From positions 1-64,000 of the forward strand of contig JAMYHX010000168.1 of assembly GCA_025529335.1 (NCBI GenBank): DNA of 64,000 nt. The letters run 5' to 3'. The notes beneath the pieces are model-generated. The model saw nothing but the letters and a program-made list of their open reading frames with translations. It was not told where the DNA came from and made no database searches. The DNA comes from Rhizopus sp. PT2906. Taxonomy: Eukaryota > Mucoromycota > Mucoromycetes > Mucorales > Rhizopodaceae. How positions within the stretch are numbered: position 1 is the stretch's first letter; each line of letters opens with the position of its first letter. Position numbers and translations under genes: made by a program. This document shows, in pieces, positions 10,235 to 22,576 of this stretch.

Positions 10235-11492
10235 AAGACTCTCACACGAAGATAGAAGTCTTGCGGATTCTATGTCTTTATCTCTGTTCACTCTCAGAAA
10301 CCACAAAGATCACATGTACACCATGATCAGCATCCTATATAATTGCTATGTTCAGATCAACTTCTCTAGTAACATCGGTGGGAATCAAAAGCTCTACACC
10401 AGCACCAGCAGGTCGACCATAGATGAGCTCTAGGGCGACACCATTAAAGTAAATGGCAGCAGTAAAGCCTTTCTGTCATTATTCTCTTAAAGCTGATTGT
10501 GGCCTTGGAAGTCAATTGTCTCCATGATGAAGAATCTCCAGCATAAATCGCTCATACTATTGCCAGGCTTTGGTGCTTATATAATTTGGATGTCCCTGAT
10601 CATCTTGCTTAAGCCTTGTAAGTTAATTGTTATGAATCGCATCTGGAGGCTGTGGATCGGAAGTAAGTTAAGAAGACGAGAGCCACGAGAATTGGTATAC
10701 TTGGAAGTTGAAATTGGGTTTTTGTTATTTAGACGCGTCATACCCAATTCTCATTGGTCCGTGATAAATTCATGCAATAATCCTATTTTCTTAAAAATGA
10801 ATAGCAAGCTCTCCTCTCAACAAAATAAAGAGATTAATACAAACTCATCGGCACATACTTTTCTTGCACTTCAGTGTTGTACATATTGCGCAAATGCTGT
10901 GCAAATAGCAAAGCCTTGAAATTGGCAATTGACCATGAGGACTCGTGTGTGGGTCTCAAACTCATCAAATTGTAACTTTTTCTTCCTGGAGTAGGCCATT
11001 TGGTCTGTTTGCTTAAAATGAATCTCACACTCTATTACATCTTTGGGTTGTATTTTGAAACGTACGGCTGGCTTTTATAGCACATTACTCTAGAGTTTGT
11101 CGAAACCTCGCGGGTAGTCTCCTGAAATCGACCAGTGGTTGAACTTCAAAATGAACTTCACAAGGAACAAACCCCTTGCTCGCTTTTGTCTGAGTAACAG
11201 GTTCTTGTTTAGAAATATATTGCTCACTCGTCCATAAAGATTGTATAATCTCTCCAAGTCTACGAGTTGTTCGAATTCATGCAACGCGTTTTGACGAAAC
11301 GATCGTGTCGACTGTGCACTACAATAGTCCATAAGACGATGCTCTTATTGTTTCGCGTGTGGTATGAATAATGTAGTGACTTTACCCATCATTTACTTCT
11401 TTCAACTACTAATTGCACCTATAATACTCTACTTTTATTATTTAAGGATATAAGTAGCCATGCTTGAATGACTATTTTGTTTATTTTCTATA

Positions 11493-12747
11493 TTACATAA
11501 TAAAAGTAAATAATAAAAAGAACAATATGATTGTAACGAATATCTTTATGAGCAGCCATCTATTTGAACTGATGCTTGTATAGTATTTTAATAGCTCCCT
11601 TTGTGCTCCCATCACATTCATCTCAATATCATCTGTATTCTGATCAATTCTATTTTCATATAGAAAGTAAATATCAACATACACCAACTCTTTTATTCTT
11701 ACCTCTGTACTGTCTCTCTCTGTTCTGCTACCATCGTAGCCAACTGCTGAAATATACTTCCTAATTCTGCTATAGTACTCTCAATACTCTCAATTGCCGA
11801 TGATCTATGATCGATATATCTATCCTGTTCAAGCACTCGAAGTTGTTCTTGTTGTTGTTGTTGACTTATCATAGGTATTCCAAGTGACAGAGTTGACTCC
11901 TCTTGTTCTTCTACAACTGGAGGTGGTGTACCTCGTTTACGTGATTTTAGTAGTGGTGAATTGGCTACAAAAGAGACATGGTCAGCTTGGTTACTTTTTT
12001 TTTTTTTTTAAACATTACCAAAAGTAGAAGATGTATGATCTGATACTTGTTCCGCTGTTGAAAATAAGAATTGATCCCTTTTATCTTTGGACATCTTCAT
12101 GTTCTATTATACAAATAAGTTTATATTCCTTCATCTTGTATATATTTTACCTCTGTTCTTATCTCTAAGACATCTTTAAAACTCATGGAAGTATTTGCCA
12201 ATTTGCTTTGTAAAGCGACAACCACGTTTGAACTATGCTCAGCTGCTTGTTTCGAAGACTGCTTTTGATGTTTAGTGTAATCTTGAAGCATAGCAATTTG
12301 CTTGTTTAATTTTGCAATATCTTGTTTGATAATAAACGTTAATTCCTAATGAAAAGAATATTCAATAAAGAGTTTACAAGTGAATAATATTATTTACATT
12401 GATTTCAACTGGTTTGTCGTCAAATAATGTCTTTCTTTTAGCCACTGTTATTTTAGACATGTTAGTTCCTTTCTTTCTTTATTGTCATTCTTTTTATTAC
12501 ATTTTGTTAATTTCTCTAGTTTTCCTGCTGTATTGGTAATCTGCTTACTGATTTCTGCTGCCATCATTGAAAATTCAGAGCGTGGTTGAGTTTTCTTTGG
12601 CTGTTTTGGTTCAGGAGAAGCAGACAATAGAGCCCTTCTTTCCAAGGCATTTGTTGTTGTTGTTGTATTTCTTAATCTCTTTCTTTCACATAAAGAATGA
12701 AATTCGTTTGTTCTATCTTTAAATGTTGTCATTGCTATTGTAGTCAT
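11493..12747 (-). CDS. SED5: Syntaxin-5 homologue Sed5 (Golgi Qa-SNARE)
   Basis: Six exons (12501-12747, 12398-12444, 12151-12345, 12019-12103, 11703-11964, 11493-11649) splice to 330 aa, normal for Sed5. The protein starts with the KDRTNEF motif of the family, has the conserved LAKRKTLFDD and EINELTFIIKQDI region in the Habc/linker part, and a SNARE helix around residues 240-300 with MVAEQ holding the layer-0 Gln and RIDQN after it. It ends with a C-terminal membrane anchor rich in Ile, Phe and Leu. Sed5 sits on the cis-Golgi and mediates fusion of ER-derived and intra-Golgi vesicles. A poly-Q run precedes the SNARE helix. The start could be the ATG at 12747 or the one at 12732; the latter is closer to the family norm. 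All introns are 46-60 nt or so with GT-AG ends. Confidence 0.95.
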
Positions 12748-13562
12748 TATAATAAAGAAGAAGAGATTGAAATAAAATTTACATCCAATAGGAACACCCC
12801 AAATATCGATTATTTCCAATGAATTTACAGTTTACCCTTTTGGTACACTGTTATGTCTCTCTGATATCATTATTCAGACTTTTTTTTTTCATTTAGCAAT
12901 TATTCATGATCGAATACAATGAATATACATCCACTTGATAGATAGACTGCTTAGGTTCTCAAAGACAGTTGCTATAAGGTTTAGGAAGAATGAGTTGAGA
13001 CACCTTTGTATCGTCTTTATCAACTATTTTACATGACCTTTACCTGCATCTTTGCAGTAAATCAGACATAAATAAGCACAAGGTCAAATATTTGAAACGA
13101 AATTACCCTCAAGTTAAAAAGTCTGCTGCAGAAAAATTAGTATCAAGCATAGCAAATGCTGTAATTAAGCAGCTGAAAGAAATTGCGCGCAAGTCAACCA
13201 ATCTGCATTCAATACATAATATTTAATAAACAGATGAAAGACAGTTTATATATGACTGTATTAAGATGTGTTTGTAAATATAATTTAAAAAAGTAGTGTA
13301 ACTGAGAAAGCGTATTTAAGAGAATAGATTTAATGTTTTTTTTTCTATTGTTACAAGTTATCTGATAAAGAAATAAGATTAATCAATCCATTCTCTTTTT
13401 TACCCCACATTCATGTAAATAATGGAGTTTTAAATTTGGAAATGGCATTATGCGAAATTCATGTGATTCCTTGACACTTTTTTTTTACACACACAAAGTC
13501 ATTTTAACCCCTTTTTAGGCTCCCTTGCCAGCTTTTGTCTCTTTTTCTTTCTTTACTACACA
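12748..13562. other. Divergent promoter region SED5 / carnitine acetyltransferase
   Basis: About 815 bp between two divergently transcribed genes. It contains C/T-rich stretches just before the ATG at 13563. No extra gene is seen. Confidence 0.6.
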
Positions 13563-15614
13563 ATGACTACTGATTTTCATCCAACCTTTAGTCTACAGAA
13601 TACCCTTCCTCGTTTACCAGTTCCTTCATTAGAAGAAACATGTGCTCTCTATTTGAAAACAATCGTTCCTTTACAAACAAAGGAAGAACATGAAAAGACA
13701 AAACAGATCGTACAAGACTTCCTCAAGAGTGAATTGTCAAAATCACTTCAACAACGACTCATTGATCTTGATCGAGCTTCTCCTAATAATTGGTTGGAAG
13801 ATAACTTTTGGTTAAGAAAAGGTAAAAAGCATACATATACACATAGATATCATTACTCATAAATATTTATTTCTGTATATAGCCTATTTGGAATGGAGAG
13901 AACCCTTGATGGTCAATAGTAATTGGTATATCTTGGGTCAAGATGATGCTCAACATCCTCCTGAATTATTAGCTAACAATGGTGTTCAACCTCTGGGACG
14001 GTTTTCTCAATTCCAAGTGAGAAGAGCAGCTCATATGATTCGACGCGGTTTAGAGTATAAGGAAATGATTGATCAAGAGAAAATTCCTGCTGAAGTGATA
14101 GGTAAAGGAAAGCAACCTTTGTGTATGTGGCAGTACAGCCGTATCTTTTCTGTGACTCGTGTGCCTCTCTATCACTGCGATACACTCGTCCAAGCCGATC
14201 CTAAACATGTAAGACATATCACTGTTATTTTACGCGATCAAGTATATGTCTTGAGTGTCTACAAGGAGGTTCAGAAGGATACTTGGGTTTTGTTAACAAC
14301 AGATGAAATTGAACAGTAAGTCTCTCTTATTTAGAAATTTCATTGGCTTACACAGATAAACTTAGTGCTCTCCTCGCATTAATATCTCATGTCGAAAGCA
14401 ATCCTAAGCCTGCAGCTGCTATTCCCTTGCTTACTTCTTGGCACCGTGACAACTGGACGGTAGCGCGTAATCATCTGTTGACACTTGCAGGCAATCGCGA
14501 AAGACTGACCAAGATCGAGACCAGTCTTTTCACCGTGTCTCTCGACGACCATGCCAATGGATCCGACAATCCTTCATGGACAAAGACACTCTTTTGCGGA
14601 CATCAAGGATTGGGTAACGGACATAACCGCTGGTATGACAAATCGATGAACCTTGTTGTCGAGAGCAACGGTAAATGTGGATTTATGGGCGAGCACTCCC
14701 CCGTGGACGCTCTTATTGTCAGTTGGATTTTCGATCACATGCTCAAGGAACCTTGTACTGGCCGTATCACGGCAGATTGGGTGGACAAGCTGCAAAAGTC
14801 AACAACAGATATTTCATTTGAACACCTTGATTTTGCCACAGATCATCTCATTAACGAGTACCTGCGTGAGGCACAGACGGGTGCAGATGCAACAGCAGCC
14901 CTTAGTGATTCGAGTGTACTTGTGTTTAAGGAATATGGCACGAATTGGGTCAAGAAAGTCGGACGCGTACCTCCTGATGCATTCTATCAGATGGTTCTTC
15001 AATTAGCCTATTATCGCTTGCACGGCAAAGTGACGGCTACATACGAAACAGCGGCAACACGCAAGTACCTCAGAGGACGTACCGAGACGATCCGTACCTG
15101 CAGTGTGGACAGTAAAGCCTTTGTGGAAGGATTCGAAAATAAACAGCTGAGCGTACAAGAAAAGTATAAGCTGCTCGTCAAGGCAACATCAAGTCATCGC
15201 ACTTATACACAGATTGCCAGTGACGGTCATGGTTGTGATCGACATTTGCTCGCCCTTCGGTTGTTAAATGCAGACCATCAAGTGCGTAATCAAAAGGGAG
15301 AATTGGTCCAAGCAGAGATGCATCCTATCTTTAAAGATCCCATCTTTGCTGAATCCCAGACCTGGCGTCTGAGTACCAGTGGTCTTCACGCAGGCATTCG
15401 TTTAATGGGTACTGGTTTTGGTGCTGTTTATCGAGATGGATATGGTATCAACTATATGGCGGCACCTACTCTTGTCAAGTTTGGTATTGAGTCTAAACGT
15501 GTACCTGAGACAGTAAGCACGGAAGAGTTTATAAAGACACTTTATAAGGTGTTGTTAGATATCAAAGATCTTTGTGAACAAGTAAATAACAGCAAAGAAA
15601 ACTCCAAGTTATAA
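13563..15614 (+). CDS. Carnitine O-acetyltransferase, peroxisomal form
   Basis: Three exons (13563-13821, 13883-14315, 14366-15614) give 646 aa, normal for the carnitine/choline acyltransferase family. The N-terminus has the family LPRLPVPSLEET start, then NNWLEDNFWL, and exon 3 carries the GEHSPVDAL motif whose His (about residue 340) is the general base. The C-terminal motifs STSGLH and GFGAVYRDGYG are also present. The enzyme transfers acetyl groups between CoA and carnitine so that acetyl units made in peroxisomes can be moved. The protein ends in Ser-Lys-Leu, a canonical PTS1 peroxisome signal, and no obvious mitochondrial presequence is present. The second intron (14316-14365) was placed by frame; a nearer TAG acceptor would break the frame. 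It is closest in role to yeast Cat2. Confidence 0.92.
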
Positions 15615-15706
15615 TACATTATAGTTTATTATTATTATTACTGTTATTATGATTATGACTATTATTACTATGATTACTACTTGCAGATTATATTACATGA
15701 ACATGC

Positions 15707-17374
15707 CTAGTTTACTTGTAACTGATTCATCTTCTTTCTCAATTCCTTTTGCTCCTTTTTCTTTTTCTTTTTAATGATGGATAATAGATCATCCTCTTCA
15801 TCGGAGTCATCAGTGGATGACGACGAACCATATGGCTGTTCAGATTGCTGAGAATGAGATAATGAGGGCGGAGGTGTGATGATGGGTGTTAATACATGTG
15901 TTGGTACTTCTTCTACAAATCTTGGCATCGAATATCTATTATTAATACTATTATTATACATGCTGTAGCTGTTGTTGTTGTTGTTGTCATTATGAATGCT
16001 ATGATGATACGTGCTGTAGTTGATGCTGTTGTTGTTAGAAGTAAGAGAGTGTTGTGAAAGAGAAGCAGGAGAGGACAAGGTTGTGATGGCTGTCCTGTTT
16101 TCCCACGAGTTCCATGAAGAGATTGAATTATAGGATTTAACTGAATTTGATCTTTCAACGTCACTGATTACAGAATTTCTTATGCCTTCAATTGTCCTTA
16201 GTGATTCAATATCAAGACTACTAAGATCATCATTTTCTTCTTCTTCATCATCAATAGGTATTGAGGCGCGTGGCCAAGTACCAATAACAATAGGTAAATC
16301 AATTGAGCAGTTGACTTTATCGGTGTATGAGATGGATAATTTTATCTTGTAATGAAATCTTAGTAATTTATCCTTGTATCGTATGGAAGGTGGCGTTGAT
16401 GTTGGTACGAGTACTTGGCAGTTCAATAGTTGTTGTAATGCGAAATCAATATTGATATCATAGTCTGTTGATTTAAGTACTGTTTCCTTCGTGACAGAGT
16501 GTCTATAACAATGTGTGTGAGGCATAGGGAAATATACAATATCCAAGTTATTATACCTTATCGTCCTAATTTCCAATGTCCTTATCAATTCTACTTTAAT
16601 GCACTTTTTACGTTGAAATGATGTAAAATGATGAATATTAACTTGAAGTGGAATAATGTCACCTATAAAGCATAAATAAACTAGTTCGTATTTGTATTAA
16701 AAGGATTTACCTCTTGTGAAACCAATACGAGGGATAAATGCCTTCACGATCGATCTTTTATCCTTGGCAATGATGACGTGTTGAATCTTTTCATAAGGGA
16801 CAGTGAATTGAGATTGTTGAATGTCGATATGCTCCAAAATGCTAATGTGATACTCTGTCTTGGGGCAAAGTGACTCTGGTATCATGGGTCTATGTAACAG
16901 AGCAGAGATCGTATACCGAATATAGCACTTTTTACCAAACTATATAAATTACATCAATTTTTTTATATCATTAAACATCAATTGATGGTTAACTTTACTT
17001 GCATTGAACTTGGTAGATTCAAATGATTTGGTATTTGGAACTCGAATGGAAATGTATGCTCAGATGCATCGAGTGTGGTTATTTTTTGTTTGCTTGTATG
17101 AATTGACTTGACATCCTCAAATAAGGGTATAATCTCTTTTTCTTTCAAGTGTAAGCATACTTTTCCATTAAACTTTAGTTGAATCCAATTCACTTTGGTT
17201 GGACTATTTGGGTGAACGACAACATTTCCTTCATGTGTCAATTCAATGAATCTCTTTCTTTTTTCTTTATTTATTCACTTGTTCATTACCTTTGATCGTC
17301 TCTCCAGGAAAATAAAACTTTTCTTCTAATAATTGAATGTGTATCGTCTTGTTATTCGAGTTCTTTTTAAGCAT
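15707..17374 (-). CDS. Arrestin-domain protein (alpha-arrestin-like)
   Basis: Four exons (17290-17374, 16999-17228, 16711-16939, 15707-16662) give 499 aa. The start has the arrestin N-domain pattern: FYFPGETIKG joined across the first intron to NVVVHP, then WIQLKFNGK, FPFEFQIP, the CYIRYTISA strand and later RSIVKAFIPR and DIIPLQVNI, where the C-domain begins. The last 180 residues are low-complexity, rich in Ser, Asn, Asp and Glu, with a basic KKKKK stretch near the end. In fungi such proteins act as adaptors that bring Rsp5-type ubiquitin ligases to plasma-membrane transporters. I could not see a clear PPxY motif, so a Rsp5 link is only inferred. Divergent from the VPS9 gene with about 190 bp between starts. 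Confidence 0.85.
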
Positions 17375-17562
17375 TTCTTGGAAAATAAATAAATAAAAAT
17401 AAAAAAAAGGAAAAATATAAAAAAGAAAAGAAAGTCGAAAACAGGCAAAAGAGTTGTTTATGTCTCTCAATGTTCGTGTGACTACCTTAAATATCCCACA
17501 CACACTTCTTCTTTTCCTTTTCTTTTTTTTTTTCCTTTACTTTTTTTTATTTATTATCAACC

Positions 17563-19920
17563 ATGGCTTTACCTTTCTTATACAAGACAAGTGTCAAGAA
17601 GAAGAAGGAATCCTTGGATTCTACACTGGAATTATTATATAAAAAGGAACAAGATAATGTACTAGAACCAGAGGAAATGGATGAGAACTTCTTTTATAAG
17701 CATATCACAACTCATTTCCATTCTTTATTCTGTGAATCATCAATCATTTGTGTGCCTCATTCAAAATCAATACGTGGTTTAGTATTAACTAAGGATATCA
17801 TAGGTATATCATCCATTGATAAAGAAGGTATTGTCTGACACATTCAATAGAGGCTCACTGTTTCCAACCTTCTCCTTACTTTTGTGGACAATTTATTGCA
17901 ACCAAACAAAAACAAAAGATCATTGCACTTGATTTCCCAGTGATTACCACCATTTTAGGTAAGTGTTCCATAAACTTACATTTATATAGTTTTTTATTTA
18001 CAATATATAGGATTCAAAGAACAGAGGACAGTGCACGTCATGGCTGAAGAGACTGTCTATTTGAAGAATAAAAAGATCAGAGTGTTTTGTATTGATCGAT
18101 TACTAGAAGGCGAAGCACCCGTAAGTGAAGATGCCATTCTCTACATCCATCTTACTCTTGACTCTCTTTAGAAATACTATCATAAATCAGCCATAACTAT
18201 TCCTCCTGTTCGAAACGCAAAGACGTAAGGCACGAGTACACACGATTTGTTTACATACTAATCTAAAACACATGTATCTTTATGTATCCATATAGGGATC
18301 TCGAATTCTTGAATATGTTTCCGGAGAACATGGAAGCACTCTATGAGTTGCAATCTGCCGTACAAGAGTTTATTGACTCTTATGTTTATATCAAAGGTTA
18401 CAATAAGAATACAGTAGAAAGGATACAACACATGTATATGAAGACATACAGGGTAAGATATACTTTAGGATGTACTAGATCTAATATCGTCCTAGACTAT
18501 CCTCCAAAAAAACAAGCTACTTCAAGATTCATGCCGTACTCCATCTGAGCATGATCAGTTCTTGGAACTGGTTGAAAAGTAAGGTTTAACCTTTTTTCTT
18601 CTTTATACTCACAGAATCATGCAGCGTAGTGATGAGCTTCTTACATAAAAAAATTTGGGTTCAGACACTACAGCCTTTACTGCAATCACAAGACAGCTAT
18701 CTTGATTCCGTCTGCTTTGCATATTCTCACGTCGTCCTGTCCCAGTATTCGCTTCGTTATCCGTTATCAGAAATGCACGTCTCTTGCTTTCAAAATGCCA
18801 TCCATGAATTTCAAAAGATCGATACTCAGGCAGCCACACCACTCGAAAAGCTCGCAGTCTTGAAATCAACCTTGGACTTGATCTCAGCTGCTGTTCATGA
18901 TTATGTGACGCATTTTGGACACAGTACAAGCGGTAAGGTTATAATATATTGATTTGATTCCCATATTCTGATGTTTTAATAGATACTTCGGTCACTTCGG
19001 ATGAAATGATTCCTTTACTTGCTTTTGTTATCGTACAGAGTCATGTGCCTCGGATGGCAAGTCTGATCTACTACATGCAGCACTATAGACTTGCCAGAAT
19101 GATTGAAGGTTCTGTTTACAGGTAAAATCACTTGTACCAAGCATGAAAAAAAAAAAAAGAAAAACAAACCCTCTTGAATCGTAGCTTCGTCTTGGCCACA
19201 CTTAAATCAGCTTGTGAATTTCTAAAAGATGATCCACTTTCCCTATACGATATCGCCACTGCCACTCAACGAACACGGTCGACTTCATTTCATCACAAAC
19301 CAAAGAGTGCACCCCTCTTACAGTCATCATCATATTATCATCATCGAAAGACTCAGAGCGCTGATTTTGACATCGATTTGAGCAATAACAGCAGAAACAG
19401 CAGACAACATATTCTCCGCCCCCACATCGTTTTACCACATCGTTCAACCAGTCATGAACATCATCGAAAGAGTTTGGAAATACCTAATGATTGGCTAATA
19501 TATAATTCTCCTTCTTCATCCAGCACAACCTACAGCAGCAGTCATAGCAACAACAGCAACACAAGCCCAAAGCCTCATCTTGGACTTTCCAGACCGATGA
19601 TCTCTACTACGTTTCCTTCCATATCCAATTCTACTCCCTTATACCAAACTTCTAAACTGGGTCGGTCACTAAGCGCATCTCCTGTCATCAAAAGACAGCA
19701 ACCACCTGAAATAATTCATGTTCCCGATCGAATCTCGGTTGATCCAACCAAGCGACCTGCTTCCATTTGCATCGATACACGTTCAATACATAGTATTGAA
19801 AAAGGTGAGGATGAAGAATTGATGGGTGATTTCTTGAAAGGTCTAAGCAAGTTGGATGGTAATGTTGTGGGTGAAAGAACTGGATCGATCAAAGTATTCA
19901 ACCGTATACCATCTTTATAA
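17563..19920 (+). CDS. VPS9-domain Rab5-type GEF, Varp/ANKRD27-like N-terminal architecture
   Basis: Nine exons (17563-17803, 17851-17958, 18011-18120, 18172-18224, 18296-18452, 18517-18578, 18625-18932, 18983-19121, 19185-19920) give 637 aa in one continuous frame. Residues of roughly 280-415 look like a VPS9 domain: the run TPLEKLAVLKSTLDLI, then DEMIPLLAFVIVQSHVPRM, ending LATLKSACEFL. VPS9 domains exchange nucleotide on Rab5-family GTPases on endosomes. The N-terminal part resembles the region before VPS9 in animal Varp/ANKRD27, but there are no ankyrin repeats. Instead the last 220 residues are low-complexity (Ser, His, Asn). The exon 6/7 junction was chosen because only the acceptor at 18621-18624 keeps the frame. 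The Rab target is inferred from the family. Confidence 0.85.
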
Positions 19921-20053
19921 CCTATTCCCTCCCTCGTATTTTTAATATTGAAAAAAAAGGGGGCTTTTTATTATAAAAACACAACAAAAAAGTAAATCTA
20001 ATAAAATTAATACACAGAGTCATAGCTTGTTTTATTACAACTAATTCACCTCA

Positions 20054-20802
20054 TTATTTCTTCTTGGAGACACCGACAGTACGTCCGCGACGACCAGTAG
20101 TCTTGGTGTGTTGACCACGAACACGAACACCCCAGAAGTGACGAAGACCACGGTGAGCGCGAATCTTCTTTAAACGTTCAAGATCTTCACGGTACTTGGT
20201 GTCAAGAACGTTAGAGATGACTTGAGTGGATTTGCCGTCAACAATATCCTTTTGTCTATTCAAGAACCAAGTGGGAATCTTGTATTGAGTGGGGTTTTGG
20301 AGAACAGTGACGATACGTTCCAATTCTTCACTAGAAAGTTCACCAGCTCTCTTGGTAAGATCAACATCGGCCTTCTTACAGGCAATGTTGGCGAAACGAC
20401 GACCAACACCCTTGATGGAAGTCAAGGCAATTTGAATCTTGACACGACCGTCAACGTTGGTGTTGAGAAGACGAAGAATGTGTTGGAAGTGGTTCTTCTC
20501 GGGAACGACGAGGGACTATATAGAGTGAACTAAATGTCAGCAATCAGCTTAATTACACGTCTTTCTCTTTCTCTTTCTCTTTCTCCCTCTCTTTCTCTCT
20601 CTCTCTCTGTCCTTTTATAATTTTCAATGTCTCCATGTGTACATGATGTATATGTGTGCAACATTATATCCATCCATTTAATCATTTATCCATCCATCCA
20701 TCCATCCACTAACGAAATATCCATATTGTATATAAAGTTGAAATAATACATTGAGAGAGACAGAGAAGAAGAAGAAGAGAAAGGATAGGGATGCATTACC
20801 AT
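20054..20802 (-). CDS. RPS18: 40S ribosomal protein S18 (uS13)
   Basis: The main exon 20054-20515 encodes the whole protein except Met. The ATG is alone in a first coding exon (20800-20802) that is followed at once by a GTAATG donor and a 284-nt intron (20516-20799). The product is 154 aa, as expected for S18. Family blocks are clear: VPEKNHFQHILR at the start, TSIKGVGRRFA, YKIPTWFLNRQKD, then the C-terminal RAHRGLRHFWGVRVRGQHTKTTGRRG. It sits in the head of the 40S subunit. The intron holds CTTT and TCCA microsatellites. A long first intron next to the start codon is typical of fungal ribosomal protein genes. Confidence 0.97.
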
Positions 20803-21447
20803 CTTGGTTTACGCAGAAAGGGAGAACCATAGCTTGCTCGCCCCTTTCTTCGCTAACACCATGTCTCTCTGAGTGTAAAGATCTACAACAAGTCACACTC
20901 TACAAATCACCACTTTATGCAGAATAGTTTCCTTTTAAAGAAAATGGAAAAGTGCTTCACTTTTATTGATGTTATGCAGCATGTCTACAAGATTATCAGC
21001 AGTTTATCATTTTTAAAACAAACAGCTGATGAGATCCAAAAAAAGAAGAAGAAAATCTCCCCCCTCAATTGATAATGATCTCATAAGTTATTAACCTGTC
21101 TGACAGAGAGAAAGAGAGAGAGAGAGAGAGAGAATAGTAACAAAGCAAATGATTTTAAATTATTTTGCTTGGGCGTCACACACAGTTTATTATTATTATT
21201 GAAGGTTATGTTGAGTCACTTTTTATGTTACTCCGTTACTTCATTTCATAATGTTGATCATCTTGGCATCATGAATGTAAAAAGTGTGAATTGCTGTAAA
21301 TGTATAAACTATTGCCTAGTAACGAATTAAAATAAAATATTGTCTGACGGGTGACAGCCAATGTAAAATGTCAGGCCATTTTTTGACATGATTATATAAA
21401 CCGACTTTTTTTATTTATTTATTTCTTTAATTATTTATTTTTATTGC
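20803..21447. other. Divergent promoter region RPS18 / CBR1
   Basis: About 645 bp between divergent starts, with an AG-rich microsatellite near 21108-21133. No gene is seen. Confidence 0.6.
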
Positions 21448-22500
21448 ATGTCTACAGTGCAAGAGTTGTTGCCTTATATTCTTACATTCATTGTTATTTC
21501 AGCAACTTGTTCATTGTTAAATAATAGAAAAAGTAAAAGAGAATAACGACTGAATGGTATGTTTTGATAACCTCAGAAATTATTAGAAAATGCAATTCTA
21601 GATCCAAAAATATTTAAAAGCTTCAAATTAATTGAAAAAACATCTATTTCACACAACACATCCAAGTAATAAAAAACTAAAAAAAGATATGAGCAAGACT
21701 GATTCTCTTTTATATGTAGATATCGATTTCAATTACCACGTCCAGATGATGTTCTTGGGTTACCCATTGGCCAGCATATATCCATTATGGCTGAAATCAA
21801 TGGAAAACAGATATCTAGAAGCTATACACCCACAACACCAGAAGAAGGAAGAGGATATTTTGATCTTGTGATTAAAGTAAATGTGTCATAAGCTCATTGT
21901 AAACAGTCCAATTTATCCTTTTGTTTATCTTTAGTCCTATCCTACAGGGAATATTTCCAAATTGATGGGTGAACTCAAAGTAGGTGACTCAGTAGGCATC
22001 AGAGGTCCTAAAGGTAATTTCGCATACACTCGGAATATGGTAAGAGCTATAGGCATGATTGCGGGTGGTACAGGTATCACTCCAATGCTTCAGGTACTGT
22101 TGATATTATGTGTTATATCTGTGTACTCATGTTTATGTAGATCATTCGTCGTATTTGTAATGATCCATTAGATAAGACCAAGATTGATTTGATCTTTGCT
22201 AATGTAACCATGGATGATATCCTCTTGAAAAATGAGTTGGATGAAATATCAGCTAAAGCACCTGATAATTTTAAGGTTCACTATGTATTAGAAAAGCCAC
22301 CTCCTGGCTGGACTGGTGAAGTGGGACTTGTTACAAAGGATATCATCAAGGCTTACTGTCCTCCTCCAGCAAAAGATATTAAACTGTTATTGTGTGGACC
22401 AATGCCCATGATTAAACTCTTGACCGCTGCAACGACAGAATTAGGTTATCAGCGGCCAAGGGCTGTGTCAAAAATGGAAGATCAAGTGTACAAATTTTAA
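21448..22500 (+). CDS. CBR1: NADH-cytochrome b5 reductase
   Basis: Five exons (21448-21532, 21587-21665, 21720-21876, 21935-22093, 22141-22500) give 279 aa. The first 25 residues form a hydrophobic N-terminal anchor (YILTFIVISATC). The FAD-binding domain has the RSYTPTTP motif, and the NADH domain has GGTGITPML and CGPMPM, all diagnostic of the family. The protein passes electrons from NADH to cytochrome b5 for fatty-acid desaturation and sterol synthesis. The length and the single short anchor fit the ER/outer-membrane Cbr1 type better than the mitochondrial Mcr1 type, though the two are close. Introns are 47-58 nt. Confidence 0.95.
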
Positions 22501-22576
22501 TATTCCCTTTTATTTATAAATAAATGATACATACGAACTTCTTATTTGACTTTGCAGTCAAAAAAAAAAAGATTAT

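Larger units (their letters stand above)
9232..11332 (-). mobile_element. Fanzor (eukaryotic TnpB-like nuclease) pseudogene
   Basis: On the minus strand, in changing frames, I read the parts of a Fanzor1-type protein in the right order. First comes a segment with LRPTHESS and HLRNMY (about 10834-11028). Next is a TAAIYFNGV...GRPAG block (10390-10475) followed by DADHGVHVIF, the likely RuvC-I Asp strand, then SESEQR and HRIRKTS. After an insertion comes an FRNYRKKQK helix, then VVAFGARFG (the RuvC-II-type strand). Last is DE, a frame change, TSQICPCC, CKTC, then N-stop-DHMAS, which is the CxxC/CxxC zinc ribbon and the RuvC-III Asp. It ends IFRPR-stop at 9232. Stops (one inside the N-R-D motif) and frameshifts make it dead. 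About 360 bp of foreign sequence (9867-10234) interrupts it. The part above 11028 is assigned with less certainty. Confidence 0.8.

Noticed and set aside
14316..14334. A 19-nt intron in the carnitine acetyltransferase gene (GTAAGT...TTTAG)
   Set aside because: It does not keep the frame. The acceptor at 14364-14365 gives a normal 50-nt intron and the expected protein.
20222..20533. Plus-strand 103-codon frame over RPS18
   Set aside because: Antisense shadow of the ribosomal protein exon.
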